A DNA stretch of 64,000 nt from the NCBI GenBank assembly GCA_014904845.1, contig MU119422.1, positions 30,823-94,822 on the forward strand, read 5' to 3'. Source of the stretch: Acephala macrosclerotiorum (Eukaryota > Ascomycota > Leotiomycetes > Helotiales > Mollisiaceae). The translations under genes and the position numbers were made by a program. Below the pieces are notes generated by a model. The model was not told the DNA's origin. It saw only the letters and a list, made by a program, of their open reading frames with translations, and made no database searches. Positions within the stretch are counted from its first letter, which is position 1. Each line of letters opens with the position of its first letter. This document shows positions 1 to 11,307 of this stretch, piece after piece.

Positions 1-267
1 GTTCGAAGGCGTCGGGGAAGAGTGAGGTGCTTGCCGAGTTGCTTTATGATGGTAAGTATTTGCAAACTTGGGGATGATATGGTGCTGACTGTTGAAGGGC
101 TGCATATAAGTCCTGCGGGCTATAAACTTGTTTTCGATGCTTTGATAGAGCTGCTCAAGGAGAAATGGCCGGATTACAGGCCGTACAAGATGCCTTTCGT
201 GACCAAAGTGGCTTGGGAGATTGAGATGGGAGATCAAATGTGGGATGTCAAGAACGATTTAGCATGA
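1..267 (+). CDS. IAH1: Isoamyl acetate hydrolase-like GDSL/SGNH esterase, 3' end
   Basis: This is the C-terminal part of an SGNH-hydrolase of the IAH1 type, which hydrolyses short acyl esters such as isoamyl acetate. The gene starts before the window. A 46-nt intron (52-97, donor GTAAGT, branch GCTGAC, acceptor GAAG) joins exon 1-51 to exon 98-267. Splicing creates the DGLHISPAGY block, which carries the catalytic Asp-x-x-His of the family; without splicing the Asp is lost. The tail LLKEKWPDYRPYKMPFV is typical of IAH1 homologues. The stop is TGA at 265-267. Identity is fairly sure; only about 70 residues are visible. Confidence 0.8.
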   Translation, partial: VRRRRGRVRCLPSCFMMVSICKLGDDMVLTVEGLHISPAGYKLVFDALIELLKEKWPDYRPYKMPFVTKVAWEIEMGDQMWDVKNDLA

Positions 268-480
268 AATTTCGAGAAGAAACTTAGAATGAGCGAGTAT
301 ATTAGACTAGACTTTTTCTCCATACAGCACGATGAGATTAGACGTAAAATTCGCAGCTCCAGAAGATGAAGCGAAAGACACCCATGTACACCCGTACATT
401 ACTGTGGATTAACACGCTGTGTCCTGCAATTATATATCAATCTGAACTCCTTAACACCCCTTCTGCTCATGATTAGCGAA

Positions 481-2376
481 TTATTTCTGTTTCCCAGTCA
501 CACCGACATCCTTCTCCTGCCATTCCTGAAAATCAACTACATCCGCATCCCTGTCTTTCGTCTCAGGAATCAAAAACCAAGTAATAATCGCACCACAAAT
601 ATTACAAGCAAAGAAAATCCAAAGCACGTTCGCAAGACCAATGACTTTTGGTCCAGCAAGGTAGTTGAAGAGCAAGGCAGAAAGAATAGCGCCAAGCTTT
701 CCGATGGCGGCTGACAAGCCGTGTGCGAAGCCTCGGACGCGGGAGGGGAAGACTTCGGCGGGGATGATGAATGTTGTTGCGTTAGGACCGAAGTTAAAGA
801 AGAACTGTGATATTAGCATAAAAGAGTGAAGGGTGGAGGGGGGGCTTACTTGTGCAATAGCAAAGCAGACGAATTTTCCCGCAGTGCTGAGATGCGAATA
901 CCCACCCGCCAAAATAGCAAACATCAACGCACACATCAAAAACCCTTGGATCTGAATCCATCTCCTTCCAAGCAACTCAACAAAACCAATCGTGAAGAAA
1001 TAACCTGGCACGTATCCAGCGACAGCGATGATCAAATTTCCGACAGCGTTCTTCATCAAGACATCGTATTCGGTTTTCCCGGTAGAGAAGCCGATGTCTA
1101 CAAGTAGGACTGATTGATTTAAATTCGTTCCGTAAAATGCTATATCTAGTAGAAACCAGCAGGATGCGGTACCGATGAGGGTTTTTAGGTGGCGCCATTC
1201 GCTGAAGTAGACGAAGAAGGTGTCGAATTTTGCTTTTCGGGAGACCGGGGCAAGTTTTTCGAGGTCGACGGGGCCGGTGGGGTTTGAGGGGAGAGTCTTT
1301 ACTGCGCCAGAATGGATTTCCGAGAATTTGTTGTTGAGAGTGTTGGTTTCTAGAGATGTGTCGGATTCCGGGGAAGCGGTGTGGTCACGTCGAAGACTGG
1401 CTGGTGAGGCTGGTGTGTTCAATTCTTGAGATTCGATGTACTTCTTTCCCTCCGGCATTCGCAGGCGAGGTATCAAGGTTGCGAACGCTGGAACGAGAGC
1501 GATTCCCATTTGGATCCTCCAGACAGCGTCGAGCTGGTTGTATTGAGCTTCATCCTTGATCGCTTTCCTGAAGCAACTGAGGATGATGATGGTAGCTACT
1601 GATCCGGTGAGAGTGCCCTAGATTGGCAGTTAGTACATTTATTGTCACAAGTTAGAATAGTACGTACCCATCCCTGGTTGGAAAAGATCCAAGCTAGGAG
1701 CCGACGTCGTGAATGAAGATGAGAACGTTCGGAAACGATGGAGGCAGACATCGGGTAATCTCCTCCAATGCCAACACCCATCAGCAACCTAAAGCAGAAG
1801 ATCCAGATCATCTTGAGGGTCGGTGTCGGAATGCTGTTGGGAAGACTGATGACTAGGATTGTGCCGATGATGCAAATGATGAGTTCCTTGCCGTAGACGA
1901 ACTTTCTGCCAAATGCATCGCCAAGGAAACCGAAAGAGATTTGACCAATGATGTTGCCGATGTTGGAGGCAGCATTCACAGCCCCTCGAAGAAGAGGAGG
2001 ATATTTCCCGTTCCAATATCTCGAGAGATCAGTATGTCACATGTGAGTGGGGCAGCAACTTACTCATATTGCCAGATAGGTGACATGAGATTGATGATGA
2101 AGAGATCATATGAATCGAGGAAGAATCCAACACTGCACTTATTAGATTTTGAGGTTGAAAGTGGTAGAGGCACTTTACCCTGTGATTGAATAAAGGGTGA
2201 GATCACCCCTGCTCATGAGGTGCCATTTCGAAAGCTTCCTTTCGGCAGCCTTCTTCTCATATTCAACCTGTAGAAAGGATTAGAGAGTGCAGGAAGCAGA
2301 CAGTATAGGAGAGTACCAATGATATAGGATTGCCATCCGAATCTGTGCGCGAGTATGCTTCTTCTTCCCAACGCAT
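481..2376 (-). CDS. MFS phosphate:H+ symporter (Pho84/Git1-like)
   Basis: Six exons on the minus strand (2376-2317, 2267-2179, 2132-2064, 2019-1668, 1617-850, 804-481) join in frame to about 553 residues, close to the usual length of phosphate:H+ symporters. The family motif [13 protein letters not shown], the loop [14 protein letters not shown] and the [16 protein letters not shown] segment before the last helices are clear. The first transmembrane segment contains [11 protein letters not shown], like the Pho84 GVGFFTDAYDLF. It should import phosphate or a phospho-compound such as glycerophosphoinositol across the plasma membrane; the substrate cannot be decided. All introns are 44-50 nt with canonical ends. 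The start ([11 protein letters not shown]) was chosen because the first intron restores the frame into [15 protein letters not shown]. Confidence 0.85.
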
Positions 2377-3534
2377 CTTTGGGGTTTGGAGAAAGTCTTG
2401 TGGTAACGGAGTAAAAGAGTAGACGATGATGTCGTAGACAGGTAATTGATTGGTAGAATGTGTAATATAGTGATAGAATGCAATGCACTAGTGTGACATT
2501 TGATTTGATGTGCCTATCTGGAGTCCCCATACTGGAGACACTCTTCACTTGATATACAAAACTATAACATTTGCATCGGGAGGTACCTCCGCAACCATCA
2601 CGACGAAAAACGCCCAAAGCTGGACCAATACATTGAGACAAAGAAGGAACGTGCGGAAGAGACTGGAGCCCCATCAATTGAATATTGAAGATCTCGAGAT
2701 AAATTGTTGAAGAAAAGTGTGGGATGTTGACTTTCGGTTCCTTTGTCATGCCACCTCGGGTATCCTGTCCACCTCGAAGTCGAGGCTCACCGATTCAAGC
2801 TGCAAGTTTGCAAATATCTTGAAAATGGGAAAACGAAATATGGCCATGAATGTGTATTGGAGAGTTCGTGGGGCAGATGATAGGGTTTTAGGAGGCCGCC
2901 GTTGCACCTCTCACGCCCCAACTCACGGATGAACGATGGGACCGTGAACAGCGGGAAAGATTCTGTCTCCTCGAAGAATAAACATCGCGAAAATGACGTA
3001 GAGTTCAAAATGAAGCGTGACTATTTACCTTCACGCTGTACTGTATGATGATTCGAAACGTGTTGCTCTTTCTCGCCCCGTCCCCACATCCAGCAGCATA
3101 CGGTCCGGAGAACGGCTCAAACTCGAAAGCGCAGAGGTATTGGACTATGCTAGCCTCAAGGTATCCTTTGGAAATGAAAGATACTGCGTTACCGGGGATA
3201 CTGTGGGTTGAGTTAGAGCCTTCTGCACGCTGAAAGTCGTAAGCTCACAAGTCGCCGTTCGCCCGGACAGTTGAGTTGAGGATCCCAAGCTTCCTGAAAT
3301 GTATGGCACGAAAAAACTTTTGCATATGAAGCAGATACTGTTGGAGTCAGTCCCACAGCAAATAGATGAAAAGGAGACAAAGTGAAGCTAGAGTGGGAGG
3401 TGGGGGTTTTGGAGCTCAGAGCGGGGCAATTCAGGCTAACCGAGAGAAGCTCCAGACCTTGTTGATCATGACCAACCTCATCACTTCTCCCACCTCTGCC
3501 ATCATGCCTCACTCTCCTCAACCACGCATTCAAG
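2377..3534. promoter_or_regulatory. Divergent intergenic region
   Basis: About 1.16 kb lies between the start codons of the symporter (minus strand) and carboxypeptidase S (plus strand) and must contain both promoters. The short open frames here have no family signature and no splice-consistent continuation. No repeat or RNA gene was seen. Confidence 0.5.
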
Positions 3535-5377
3535 ATGCAATTGAAGTCGCAGAACTACACTCTCCTTCGTCAGGGTGAAGCTGACGATCTGCCGCTGGCT
3601 GCAGGACGTCGACGATGGAACCGAAGACCGATTTGGCAGTGGGTCGTTCCAGGACTCTTGGCCGTCACTGTGGTACTTGCTCTGGGGATTACGAGAGCTA
3701 CGCTTGGTGAAAAGGATCTGAAGTGGGATTATGATTCCAATCTGCCAGCGTGTCCGCAATACCCAGCGCTGAAGGCTGCATCGAGCGATCGAGAGAAGTT
3801 GGAGAAGGAGGTGAAGGATGCAATCAATAGCGACGAGTTCTTCGAAAAGAGCTTGAAGAATATGCAAGGAGCTGTCCAGATTCCGACCGAAAGCTTCGAC
3901 GACATGGGACCGGTTGGAAATGATACGAGATTCGATATCTTCAAGGACTTTCATAAGTTCTTGGAGAAATCGTTCCCTCTAGTGCAAGCAATCTCCAGCA
4001 TATGCTAGGGCGTGAGCTGACTGAAATAGGTTTTCGAAGCTGGAATTCACCCCAGTCAACACATATGGCATTCTGCTCGAATGGAAGGGAAGGGATGCAT
4101 CTTTGAAGCCGTACCTATTCATGGGCCACCAGGACGTCGTTCCAGTCCCAAAAGTGACCGAATCGCGATGGAAATACCCTCCATACTCGGCGCACTATGA
4201 TGGTAGATTCGTATGGGGCCGTGGTGCGTCCGACTGCAAAAACGTCGTGATTGGTGTCCTCGAAGCTTTCGAAACGCTACTCGAGAAGGACTTCATACCA
4301 GAGAGGACCATCCTGGCTGGATTCGGTTTCGATGAAGAGATCAGCGGGCCTCAGGGTGCTCAGTTCATTGCACGACATCTCGAAGAAACGAAAGGAAAAG
4401 GCTCCATTGATCTAATAATTGATGAAGGCGGACTCGGTATCAAGGAGCTGGATGGAGCGACTTTTGCACTTCCTGGACTAGGTGAGAAGGGATATTTTGA
4501 TGCCAGAATCACGGTTGAGACAGCCGGAGGTCATTCTTCCGTCCCACCAGACCATACAGGGATTGGAATATTGTCTCAGATTGTCTCAGCCATTGAGGCA
4601 AACCCATACGAGCCAGACCTTACTCCAATCAATCGTACGTACCTGACCCTGAAGGTGAAGCTCAACTGACATCGAATAGCATACTACACAACTCTGCAAT
4701 GCACCGCCGAATACAGTCCGGACATGGATTCTTGGCTCCGCAAGACGATCCAGAAGGCACTCAGCAGCAAGAAGGCTGCAAAAACTGTTGCAGACTACAT
4801 TGCATCTAAGGACATCAGCCAACGCTATCTCATGCAAACCTCGCAAGCTACGGATCTCGTCTCTGGTGGTGTCAAGATCAACGCTCTTCCAGAAAAAGTC
4901 TATGCCGTCGTCAACCACCGAATTGCAGTCGAAAGCCGAATCAAAGATGTGCAAGCGAATCTGAAATTAGTTATAGAGTCTAAGATCCTCCCGAAATTCT
5001 CCTTGTCTCTGGACGCATGGGGTGAGGTCTCTGGAAACACGTCGGCATCGTCAGTGGGTCAAATAATTCTCGAGAACTTCGATGAACCACTTGAGCCCTC
5101 ACCAGTTTCTCCTTTTGATACCGACGCGTACAAGGTCTTCACTGGTACCATCAAGCAAGTGATGGGTGAAGATGTGATTGTGGCTCCTAGCTTGATGACT
5201 GGGAATACGGACACCAAGTTCTACTGGAATCTGAGCAAGAATATCTACAGATTTGCGCCTGTGAGAGATGGTGGAAGAGAGAATGCACACACAGTTGACG
5301 AGAGGATCGGAATGAAGGAGCATGTTGAGGGTGTCAGGTTCTATGCTCAGCTGATCTTGAACAGCGACAGATCATGA
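3535..5377 (+). CDS. CPS1: Vacuolar carboxypeptidase S (Gly-Xaa carboxypeptidase, M20)
   Basis: Three exons (3535-3983, 4030-4634, 4680-5377) give 583 residues, the normal CPS1 length. Residues about 33-55 form one N-terminal transmembrane anchor, as expected for a vacuolar membrane-anchored precursor. M20 metal-site motifs are present: GHQDVVPV (His), GRGASDCKN (Asp) and FDEEISGPQGA (catalytic and metal Glu pair). The C-terminal HTVDERI motif supplies another metal His. It releases C-terminal residues from peptides, especially with glycine next to the end. The first intron (3984-4029) starts GCAAGC and ends TAG: a GC-AG intron is needed to keep the frame FPLV/FSKLEFTPVN. The second intron (4635-4679) is GT-AG. 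Confidence 0.9.
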
Positions 5378-5795
5378 GCTTGGAAGAGAGGCGATGAAAG
5401 CGAGAGGTACGATGATAGGGTCGACAACATTTGGATATGATGACCAAAGGCGCATCGATTTCTAGAACACGAAGCAAACGAGTCCACTAAGAAGTTAGAT
5501 AACCTTACTCGGCTATATCTCACATCAACGCAACTGGATTTTGACGAAAATATATCAGTCAATATCTAACAGGAGGACATCATCTTCACTTTGCAGCTTG
5601 CAGCTTGTAAGTGCAACACCACAACGTTATGATAAGAGCCCGCCGCGACAGATGTATACACCAAGTGGTAGCCAGTTCACAGCAAGCATGTTCTGCACTT
5701 TTGTACTGATTTTGTTTTCGCATTCCGTTCAGTTGTTCACTAAATTACTACCTGCTTTTTTGGTTCCGTACAATCCATTACTCCACCGGAAAACT
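5378..5795. other. Intergenic, no gene seen
   Basis: This 418-bp stretch follows carboxypeptidase S and marks the edge of the accessory island. No coherent coding frame, repeat or RNA gene could be supported. Confidence 0.4.
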
Positions 5796-6530
5796 TCAAC
5801 TCAATTCCAAGGTCCACAACGTCTCGCCCAATCGTTTGCCCAAAGTCTCATCTGCTTTGGGTGGCCTGGAGGGCAGAAGGCTGCGGGGCTCAGGGATTGG
5901 AGACGAAAGCCTTACAACGGGGTATAGGCGAGCTTGGCTGAGTCTACGACCCTTCAACGCTGGCGGTGAGCGATGGGAGCCACGGGACGAGGTCCGCCAG
6001 GTTCGATCTAGGCGTTGCTCAACTTCTCGTTGGCGTAGCTGATGTGGAGTGCCTTCGGTATCGGCATCATATCCTTCCACGGATCCTGCCACAGAGCCGG
6101 CCAACTCTTCCAAGTCGAACTCGCCACCGATGCCTGTGAGCGAACGGCCGACCTTGCTCATGAATTGTTGGGTGGGTGGAGGTTGTACTTATGGTGGAAG
6201 CTCGGACAGACCACGGATAATATATGTTGATTGCGAGGATGGAGGAAGTGGTACAAATTCAGCGTGCGCTGGGGGAGTCGAGACGCAGCGATGAATGCAT
6301 CCAGCAACTCTTGAACTACTAATCTGTCAGCGGGAGGGGAGGTATGTTCAGATCCAGGGTACCTACGCTCATGTCGGGCTTGTGCGTCCGCGGCAGTATG
6401 GTCCTCTAGAGCCTGTTCACCTGGGCGAATTTCCACGCGCTTCTTTGGCCTCTTGCTCTCTTCCTCGTTATGGTTCCCCTCCCTCTTTCGCTTGTTGCTT
6501 TGAATGGGCCTGGTAAGGAACCCGGCTCAT
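5796..6530 (-). pseudogene. Decayed unrecognised gene (fragment 1)
   Basis: Read on the minus strand, a protein-like sequence runs from a Lys/Arg/Glu-rich part (SNKRKREGNHNEEESKRPKK) through AADAQARHERRYPG and VVQELLDAFIAA. It then jumps one frame near 6265-6285 into HAEFVPLPPSSQSTYIIRG, meets a TAA after GLSELPP, and resumes as TQQFMSKVGRSLTGIGGEF and beyond to 5796. The biased, polar composition across the frame change suggests a former gene with one frameshift and one nonsense change. No domain was recognised. It may be the 3' part of the same former gene as the fragment at 6791-7246. Confidence 0.4.
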
Positions 6531-6790
6531 GGTGAAGGAGATCTGGAGGTTGGTCTAACGTAAGTTGGAATTGATCTTGGTCAACGAGGTACCGAGTGCT
6601 CAGAACTGCGTTCTCGAGCGCGTACGCCTTCGTGCGACGGGGTTCTCAGAGGAACAGGTGGTGGAACGAACGGGGGATAAGATCTTGCTGTTGTATCACT
6701 CGCTGCGGTGCATCTGCGCAAAAGTTAGCCTCCGCACCTCCAATTCGCAAGAAGATCAGGAACAACAACTTATAGCATTCGCTTCGACCT

Positions 6791-7246
6791 CTACCCGTCG
6801 GTCATGTTGAAGACAATCGACTGGCCGCACTCGAAGGCATCCGTACCAGATGCGGCGTGTTTATCTCCAAACCAGAAGTGAACGTGGGCCAAGCCTTTAT
6901 CTTTGACAACATCAACAAAAAAAAATGTGACCACCGACATCAACGAAGATGGACAACGGCCACATTCGCATTCCGCCTGCGCAGAAGCCTGGCTGGGGAT
7001 CAATTAGTCCTCGTAGAAGAAACACGATCAGATGACAGTATTTCTCCCCTTTGCGCCACCGAAGTGCGACATGAGCATGCAGTTCTCAGCAGCGTCCCGT
7101 TTAATCTTGTTCTCTTCTGCAAATCTGGTAGTTTACTTTCGTTGCGAGTGATGCAGGGTCGCCATGGTGTTTCTGTGTCGAGAGTCGTTATGAGCCTCGA
7201 GGCTTACCAGGATCTCGCGAACGGCATGTTCATTATTGATGTTCAT
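6791..7246 (-). pseudogene. Decayed unrecognised gene (fragment 2)
   Basis: One minus-strand frame from the ATG at 7246 (MNINNEHAVREIL) reads as protein across three stops (TAA, TGA, TAA), with segments such as FAEENKIKRDAAENCMLM and LAHVHFWFGDKHAASGTDAF, ending at 6791. The stops fit CAA or CGA changed by C-to-T, the pattern left by repeat-induced point mutation or deamination. An extended CACGTG element of the kind found before family A and B genes lies 85 bp upstream. No family recognised; introns could account for some of the stops. Confidence 0.35.
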
Positions 7247-7310
7247 TGTGAAAGAGTTCGAGGTTGGCGACACCTCGGCTTTCACTTTCGAAACCCCGAC
7301 TGTTTCGTCA

Positions 7311-7340
7311 GGCAAGGCTACAGCTGCGTTCACGTGCTTT
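7311..7340 (+). promoter_or_regulatory. Extended CACGTG element upstream of decayed gene
   Basis: GCAAGGCT is followed by a short insertion and then CGTTCACGTGC, with CACGTG at 7331-7336. The plus-strand reading is antisense to the minus-strand decayed gene starting at 7246, as for the other copies in the island. Confidence 0.4.
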
Positions 7341-7660
7341 GGCTCAATTCTTGAATCTAGGATGATGGTTTATATACGATTCATAGCGGAGTGGAGCAGG
7401 GAAGACGAGTTTCGAGGCATTCTGTCTTTGGTCTTGGAGTTGGTGAGATATATGGATATTCCGGCACGGCGAGCTAGGCAATTTCGACAATCTCTACATA
7501 CAGCAATGGACTCTTATACAAGGACTTTGGAAGTTTCCACAAACACTTCAAAATCAAACGAGCAAGTGTCTTGACAAGACTTTTTTGACATAGCATTCAT
7601 TGTTCGGATTGCTATCTGCCAGTACGGTTTCCCATTATAACATCCAAACTCGAAGATCTA

Positions 7661-8767
7661 TCAATCATCCCATTCCTCCAACTCGGCCTGCGGCCGCATC
7701 CCATATGGCGAATATCTTCTTGTTGCTATCGAGGTGATGCTGGGAGTCGGTGATACTGTGCTTCGATATCGAACGTGTGCCAGTTGCTCGGTCTCGACGG
7801 AGGGAAGTGGTATCTGTGATTCAGCAACTGGACCAGTTGCATTATGAATGCTGGACCAGTTTGCCTGCTGTTCTTTTGTTGGTGCTGACTCATGTCCCTC
7901 GACACGTTGGACACATAGGCTTTCGTAAATAGCTAGGTGTCTGGCCTGCGTGTCATCCTGCCACTTCCTGAGTTCTTCGGCGTCAACGCGAGCCTCGGGG
8001 TTCGAAAAGCAGCCTATGTTGGACCAAGCCTGATCAGAGTCCCAGAAAGAATCGAACATGACACCTGACGTGCCAACGACGTTTCGTCCGGGAGGCTTGA
8101 AGTTGATTTCGTCCCGATAACGATAAGTCCTAGCAAACTCGGGTGTCCATGGCATGAAAGCCAGGCGCCAAGTGTTGCCCATATCTTTCATTATTTCCCT
8201 CGGATCCCCATGCCATTCTGCTGGGGCCAGACCATTTCGTCCTCTGCGAAGATAATGGAAGAGAGATTTGAGCTTTTGTCCGGGTTGGAGGGCTGTACAT
8301 TGTGCGAATGAATGCGCCTTGACATTGCAGATGAGACAGCCACGGAGGTAGCCCTGAGGAGTGTTTGCGTTGGGATGACCGGAGAGTTGATGTACGACGG
8401 AACCACATTCACAACAAGGCGCCTTGGGATCGAAGGGTCGGTTCTCTCGTCTCTTGTGCGCCTTCTTTTTCTTCCGAGCATCTTTCGAGTTGAGTTTCGA
8501 GGCATGGGCCCGGGTGATGCCAGGATGTTGATGAGCTGATTTATATCCCTTGACCAATAGAGGATTGTATTGTCCTGGGACATTCAGACACGCAGCGGAC
8601 CCGTTTATTTGAGGCGCGGTATACCATGGTGGAGGCGGCTCCATTCGCATCTAACGCAGCACAAAGTTAGCAAAACCGCATTTGCCGAATGAAACGGGGC
8701 TTACCATATTGAAAGGACCAGTTTCTTGGTTTGGAAACCAGCGAGGTGGAGGTGCGCGATCGTTCAT
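7661..8767 (-). CDS. Family A double zinc-knuckle protein, copy A1
   Basis: Two exons (8767-8705 and 8650-7661, intron 8651-8704, branch GCTAAC) give 350 residues. After a Pro-rich start and a Lys/Arg-rich stretch (KDARKKKKAHKRRENR) come two zinc-knuckle-like motifs. The first is C100-x2-C103-x4-H108-x4-H113, a CCHH variant. After the 12-residue linker PNANTPQGYLRG comes a canonical CCHC knuckle, C126-x2-C129-x4-H134-x4-C139. A conserved downstream block shared with A2 and A3 includes FHYLRRGRNG, AEWHGDPREI and AWSNIGCFSNPEARVD. No signal peptide or membrane segment. The known CCHC knuckle family binds single-stranded nucleic acid or protein; that role here is inference. A shared upstream element lies 100 bp before the start. 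This is the only copy with an unambiguous intact frame. Confidence 0.75.
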
Positions 8768-8853
8768 AGTTGATGGTGGTGGTGTTGTTGTGGGAAAGTT
8801 CGCAAAATTCCAAACCTCGAGTCGGCGAAAGTCCAGCTCTACTCATCCGTCAC

Positions 8854-8875
8854 GCAAGGCTACGTTCACGTGTCT
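8854..8875 (+). promoter_or_regulatory. Extended CACGTG element upstream of A1
   Basis: AAGGCTACGTTCACGTGTCT, with CACGTG at 8867-8872, about 100 bp upstream of the A1 start and antisense to the gene. It matches elements before A2, A3, B1 and B2 at similar distance and orientation. Confidence 0.55.
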
Positions 8876-8957
8876 CGCTTTTCGCGTCGATGCCCTAGAT
8901 TCTTGTGAGGACATCAAGTGTGGAATAAGTCCTAGAACAGGCCGAAACAATGACTAA

Positions 8958-9670
8958 TATTCTTCAAGCTCGCGAGTTCAATGCTGCATTTCAAGCACGC
9001 CTTCATTACCTGGCTTGCTATCCCGGATCCTTCTTATGACATATATTATGGAAAGGTCCTGAGCTGATGCGAGATAATGACACTTATCTTCATGGCAAAG
9101 AAACGCGTTCGATTCTATCTTCACTAGTTAGTTCGATGTCCTAGATCCTTCTGATAACATATCTTTTGACAGAAGTTCTAGAATCGAGTAGGACAATGGC
9201 TTCCATCTTTGAGATAACGAGGCCTGTTGGATTTATCTTGGGTCTCTTTCTCAATATCACAGATTCTCGTAAAAACGAAATTCCAGGATGGTTGTAGGAA
9301 AATAGGGACATAGACTACGGTCTTCGAGGCGCATCTGTTTGAGCTTGGATTCTGCCAAGGCACTTTCTTGTCACGGGCAGAGCTTGAACAATGGGATCTT
9401 AGGGATAGTATACTTTATTTAATACTAGCTATTTACCAGAGACTCTTGTACCTTCAGGTTAGACCACTCACACTATAGACTTCTTGCAAAAGGGACGCTA
9501 TGCGAAAGCACACAAACTTTGGATTTGCTGTTATATTATCTGGTAGTGTCGACCCAGCTAATACTTATAGGCAAACAAAATATGGAGACCTCGGGCCAAT
9601 CTACTGCTGGAGGATATATAGTATCGATATATCCAAGATCATAAGGTCTTTCACCGGCCGTGTGGGGGAG
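8958..9670. other. Intergenic, weak internal repeat only
   Basis: No coding frame could be supported. GATCCTTCT followed by an imperfectly repeated context occurs at 9026 and 9144 (118 bp apart), perhaps an old tandem duplication. Confidence 0.3.
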
Positions 9671-10176
9671 TCAGTGGCCACTTCGCCGCCGTCTGCGAGA
9701 ATCTTGATTGTGGAGAACGAGCAGCCTTCTAACCAAAACAGGACTCATCCCAATCCGAATATTCAAGAGATAGCGTGGGGCATGGGCCCTATGGCGACAA
9801 GAGGTCGTCTCTGTCTCTGCCTCCTATGTGTCGTTCTGATGGCTGCCGTATCTGGCTTCGTCCCCATGAGCTTGTGTGGTGTTTTCCACAGCTTGGGAAT
9901 AGTCCTGCTCGAATGAATATGGAGGAAGCACCAGAGGTTGTCCTTGGCCATCGTGCCCCATTGTCTCCGTCAAGTGCTGTGCCATTTCCTAAGGATCATT
10001 GCATAGTTCGTGCATATCTGCTGCAGTCCTCCACACCCCGTCAAATTATGGATACAAGCCCGGAAATCTCCACTCCTCTTCAGGCCCTAGTTGGGTATTA
10101 GCGATCATCCCGTACTTCTGATATTTATACCTCACGACTACCATCGCCAACACTTACAGAGGTTCGACCACGTCAA
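9671..10176 (-). pseudogene. Decayed gene, possibly a family B relative
   Basis: A minus-strand donor (GTAAGTG) and acceptor (CTAG) define a good intron at 10087-10157. Splicing makes SNLWPEEEWRFPGLYP, close to MWPEEDFPRG at the same position and phase in B1. One frame then continues to 9671 across three stops (TAA, TAG, TAG), with protein-like runs such as MAQHLTETMGHDGQGQPL and SFEQDYSQAVENTTQAHG. All three stops could be Gln codons hit by C-to-T. No domain recognised. Confidence 0.4.
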
Positions 10177-10340
10177 CTATTCAGCAAACAATTGGCGATG
10201 GCCGTCTAGGCCAGCTAGACCCCATACCGCCGCATGGCTCGAGTTGTGCCTCACGTGCCACCAGAAGTCATTTACACGACCTGCAGCTGCTAGATCAAGT
10301 ATATGGTGGAGATGCGACGGGGGAACCAGAGGCCTGTTTA

Positions 10341-10717
10341 CTATGGCAGAATGATAGGTGTCCGGTGGTGTACGTGTACGAGTATCTTCAGCAGAAGGGT
10401 CGTGATCTTCGCGGGTGGAGGGTTCTCGATGTTGTTCTTGAAGAAGGATGGTTTGATGCTAAGGAAGTCGCCTTGGCTCCCTATTCAGCGCGTTAGAGGA
10501 TATCGAAAGCAAGTTAGTAAAAGCACTTACACATTTTCTCCCATACAGTCCGCTCAATATTCAACTGTAGCCAGTCTCTGGATAAGTAATGATTACCGGC
10601 CGCGGGTCCTTCGTTGATGCGCTTGTGAGCCTGCGCCCACTCCTCCAAGAACTCTGCGATTTTGCCTCTGCTGGTATCGCGAGCGACCATCAGGCTACAT
10701 TGACTCTCATAAGCCAT
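10341..10717 (-). CDS. Family B protein, copy B2
   Basis: Two exons (10717-10531 and 10480-10341) flank a 50-nt intron (10481-10530, branch CGCTGAA). The predicted protein has 108 residues. Exon 1 encodes a helical, charged segment ending RDWLQLNIERTVWEKM. The intron splits a Trp codon, giving VWEKMWSQGDF, parallel to IWENMWPEEDF in B1 with the intron at the same place and phase. The rest of exon 2 in this frame is less protein-like. A different minus-strand frame (EDHDPSAEDTRTRTPPDTY, about 10300-10430) looks better, so a frameshift after KPSFF is possible and the gene may be broken. Function unknown. Confidence 0.5.
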
Positions 10718-10814
10718 CTTTTCAGGACTTGGACGAGGTGGTGTTGTGGTTGTGTTTGAGGCTATTGTGGAGTTTTACGAAATGTTCAAGTCGAATATTT
10801 GAATGCCTGGAACG

Positions 10815-10837
10815 TTTGACTACGCTCACGTGTCTTG
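10815..10837 (+). promoter_or_regulatory. Extended CACGTG element upstream of B2
   Basis: GACTACGCTCACGTGTCT, with CACGTG at 10827-10832, 110 bp upstream of B2 and antisense to it. The first bases diverge from the other copies. TATAAAA follows at 10840. Confidence 0.5.
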
Positions 10838-11307
10838 CGTATAAAAAAGCAACGTATCCCAAATTCTTGCTCTACTTGATAGAAGATGACTAGCTACACT
10901 CAGATTTTCAATGCAGCATCAATCCTCCTTTGGAAGGTTAGGGGTTTTACTCCTAGCTACAATGATTCTTATGGTAATTCAGCACCGAGGATCACCAAGG
11001 AGTTTCGAGGTCACGAAAGCCAGATTGGGCACATGAGTTATCTAGCAGAGCTTTACGATGTTTTGAGAAGTTTGAAGGTATTTCACTCAGGAGAGACAAC
11101 TGCTTTGAAAGTGAGTGCGAGCGCGTTTATGGTCTCGCGTTGGCAAAGATCGATAATGCTGCCGCAAATTATCTACGATTATCTTAAGGCTGAGGTACGA
11201 GTCAATCTATTCTGCAGTGGTTGTGGTTTTATGGTCACATCACAAAGCGCAAGGGCTCAAAGTGTAGTCAATTGGAAGATCATTTCATTGTTTTTTTCTA
11301 GGCTATC

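Noticed and set aside
2213..2749. Minus-strand frame of 178 codons upstream of the symporter
   Set aside because: The true first exons of the symporter lie in other frames here and join cleanly with canonical introns.
8130..8583. Long open frames overlapping A1 in other registers
   Set aside because: Shadows of the A1 coding frame, which has zinc ligands and paralogues.
9026..9170. Possible 118-bp tandem repeat
   Set aside because: Only one nine-base word and a loosely similar context match; too weak to call.
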